Assembly (NCBI GenBank): GCA_945903655.1
Contig: CAMDOY010000225.1
Span: 1-6,347 of the forward strand
DNA: 6,347 nt
Source of the DNA: Rhizobium sp. Q54
GTDB taxonomy: Bacteria; Pseudomonadota; Alphaproteobacteria; Rhizobiales; Beijerinckiaceae
Reading direction: 5' to 3'
This document shows positions 6,048-6,347 of this stretch, piece by piece (positions within the stretch are counted from its first letter, which is position 1; each line of letters starts with the position of its first letter). Both the position numbers and the translations under genes were made by a program. The notes beneath the pieces were generated by a model, which ran no database searches, was not told the origin of the DNA, and was given only the letters and a program-made list of their open reading frames with translations.

Positions 6048-6083
6048 ATTCGCGCGCCGAAAGCTCGACGCAGGTTCGCGAAT
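6048..6083. repeat. 7-bp inverted repeat in the zinc-ribbon gene leader
   Basis: ATTCGCG at 6048-6054 and its exact complement CGCGAAT at 6077-6083 enclose 22 nt. It lies just downstream of the candidate promoter and upstream of the GTG start, so it would sit in the leader RNA. It could be a hairpin or an operator; no T-run follows. The right arm region (GGTTCGCGAATCC) superficially resembles a tRNA T-arm, but no tRNA can be built around it. Confidence 0.4.
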
Positions 6084-6111
6084 CCAGCCCATTTGCAGAG
6101 GTCTTGACCCC

Positions 6112-6347
6112 GTGGCGAAACCCGAACTCGGCATGAAGCGCCAGTGCCAAAGCTGTGGCGCGAAATTCTTTGACCTGGCCCGCGACCCTATCTTGTGCCC
6201 CAAATGCGGAACCACGTTCCAGCCGGTGGCCCTGAGCCGCGCCGCCGCGCGCGCTCCTGTGGCGGACGATGACGCCGAAAGCGATACTGGCAACGTGGAG
6301 CTGGTGTCCCTGGAGGATGCGGACGCAGCCGACGAGAAGGCAGCCGT
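6112..6347 (+). CDS. TIGR02300 'FYDLN acid' zinc-ribbon protein (3' end cut by window edge)
   Basis: The first 78 residues of an alphaproteobacterial family of unknown function, typically found next to aroA-cmk. It opens with the family's AKPELG segment and then a treble of zinc-ribbon features: Cys12-x2-Cys15 and Cys29-x2-Cys32 (ILCPKCGTTFQP), which should bind one zinc ion. The downstream region turns strongly acidic (ADDDAESD, then LEDADAADE), as the family name implies. The signature FYDLN is here FFDLA (residues 19-23). The GTG start at 6112 is chosen because it matches the conserved N-terminus and has AGAGG at 6097-6101, 10 nt upstream. It is divergent from aroA. A role in nucleic-acid or protein contacts would be a guess; the C-terminus lies outside the window. 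Confidence 0.92.
   Translation, partial: MAKPELGMKRQCQSCGAKFFDLARDPILCPKCGTTFQPVALSRAAARAPVADDDAESDTGNVELVSLEDADAADEKAA

Noticed and set aside
6036..6100. tRNA gene or fragment next to aroA
   Set aside because: GGTTCGCGAATCC resembles a T-arm, but no acceptor stem, D-arm or anticodon arm can be assembled around it on either strand.

Overview
The window looks like core chromosome of a GC-rich (by eye about two-thirds G+C) alphaproteobacterium, most likely Hyphomicrobiales (Rhizobiales). The evidence is the alphaproteobacterial gene set: a TIGR02300 'FYDLN acid' zinc-ribbon gene divergent from aroA-cmk, with rpsA just downstream on the same strand as aroA-cmk. AroA is of the class shared with Agrobacterium. 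A Xanthobacteraceae-like host is only an impression. No insertion sequence, integrase, CRISPR array, tRNA or rRNA was found.

Layout from left to right. (1) 1-1712, minus strand: rpsA (ribosomal protein S1), nearly complete and cut by the window edge only at its last few codons. (2) 1713-2024: an intergenic region with a GC-rich, hairpin-forming rpsA leader, a candidate rpsA promoter, and the start region of the next gene on the other strand. (3) 2025-3891, plus strand: a two-gene unit made of a stand-alone MetE C-terminal-domain (cobalamin-independent methionine synthase-like) protein and, 28 nt later, a dienelactone-hydrolase-family alpha/beta hydrolase. (4) 3888-5889, minus strand: aroA then cmk, 4 nt apart and probably translationally coupled. 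(5) 5890-6111: the divergent aroA / zinc-ribbon control region. (6) 6112-6347, plus strand: the N-terminal part of the TIGR02300 zinc-ribbon gene, cut by the right edge.

How they work together: AroA makes EPSP in the shikimate pathway, Cmk phosphorylates CMP/dCMP, and S1 brings mRNA to the 30S subunit. aroA-cmk-rpsA is a familiar housekeeping cluster in alphaproteobacteria. Here it is interrupted by an oppositely transcribed two-gene cassette. The cassette's last stop codon overlaps the cmk stop codon within one CTAG palindrome, so there is no room for a terminator between the converging genes. As a result rpsA needs its own promoter, or the minus-strand transcript must run about 2.2 kb antisense through the cassette to reach rpsA.

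Nothing here amounts to a new defence or mobile system. The points worth a second look are the split operon with tail-to-tail overlap, the structured rpsA leader, the core-MetE-like protein with a complete metal site, the hydrolase lacking the usual active-site glutamate, and an AroA of the CP4-like lineage that carries glycine at the key inhibitor-related position.
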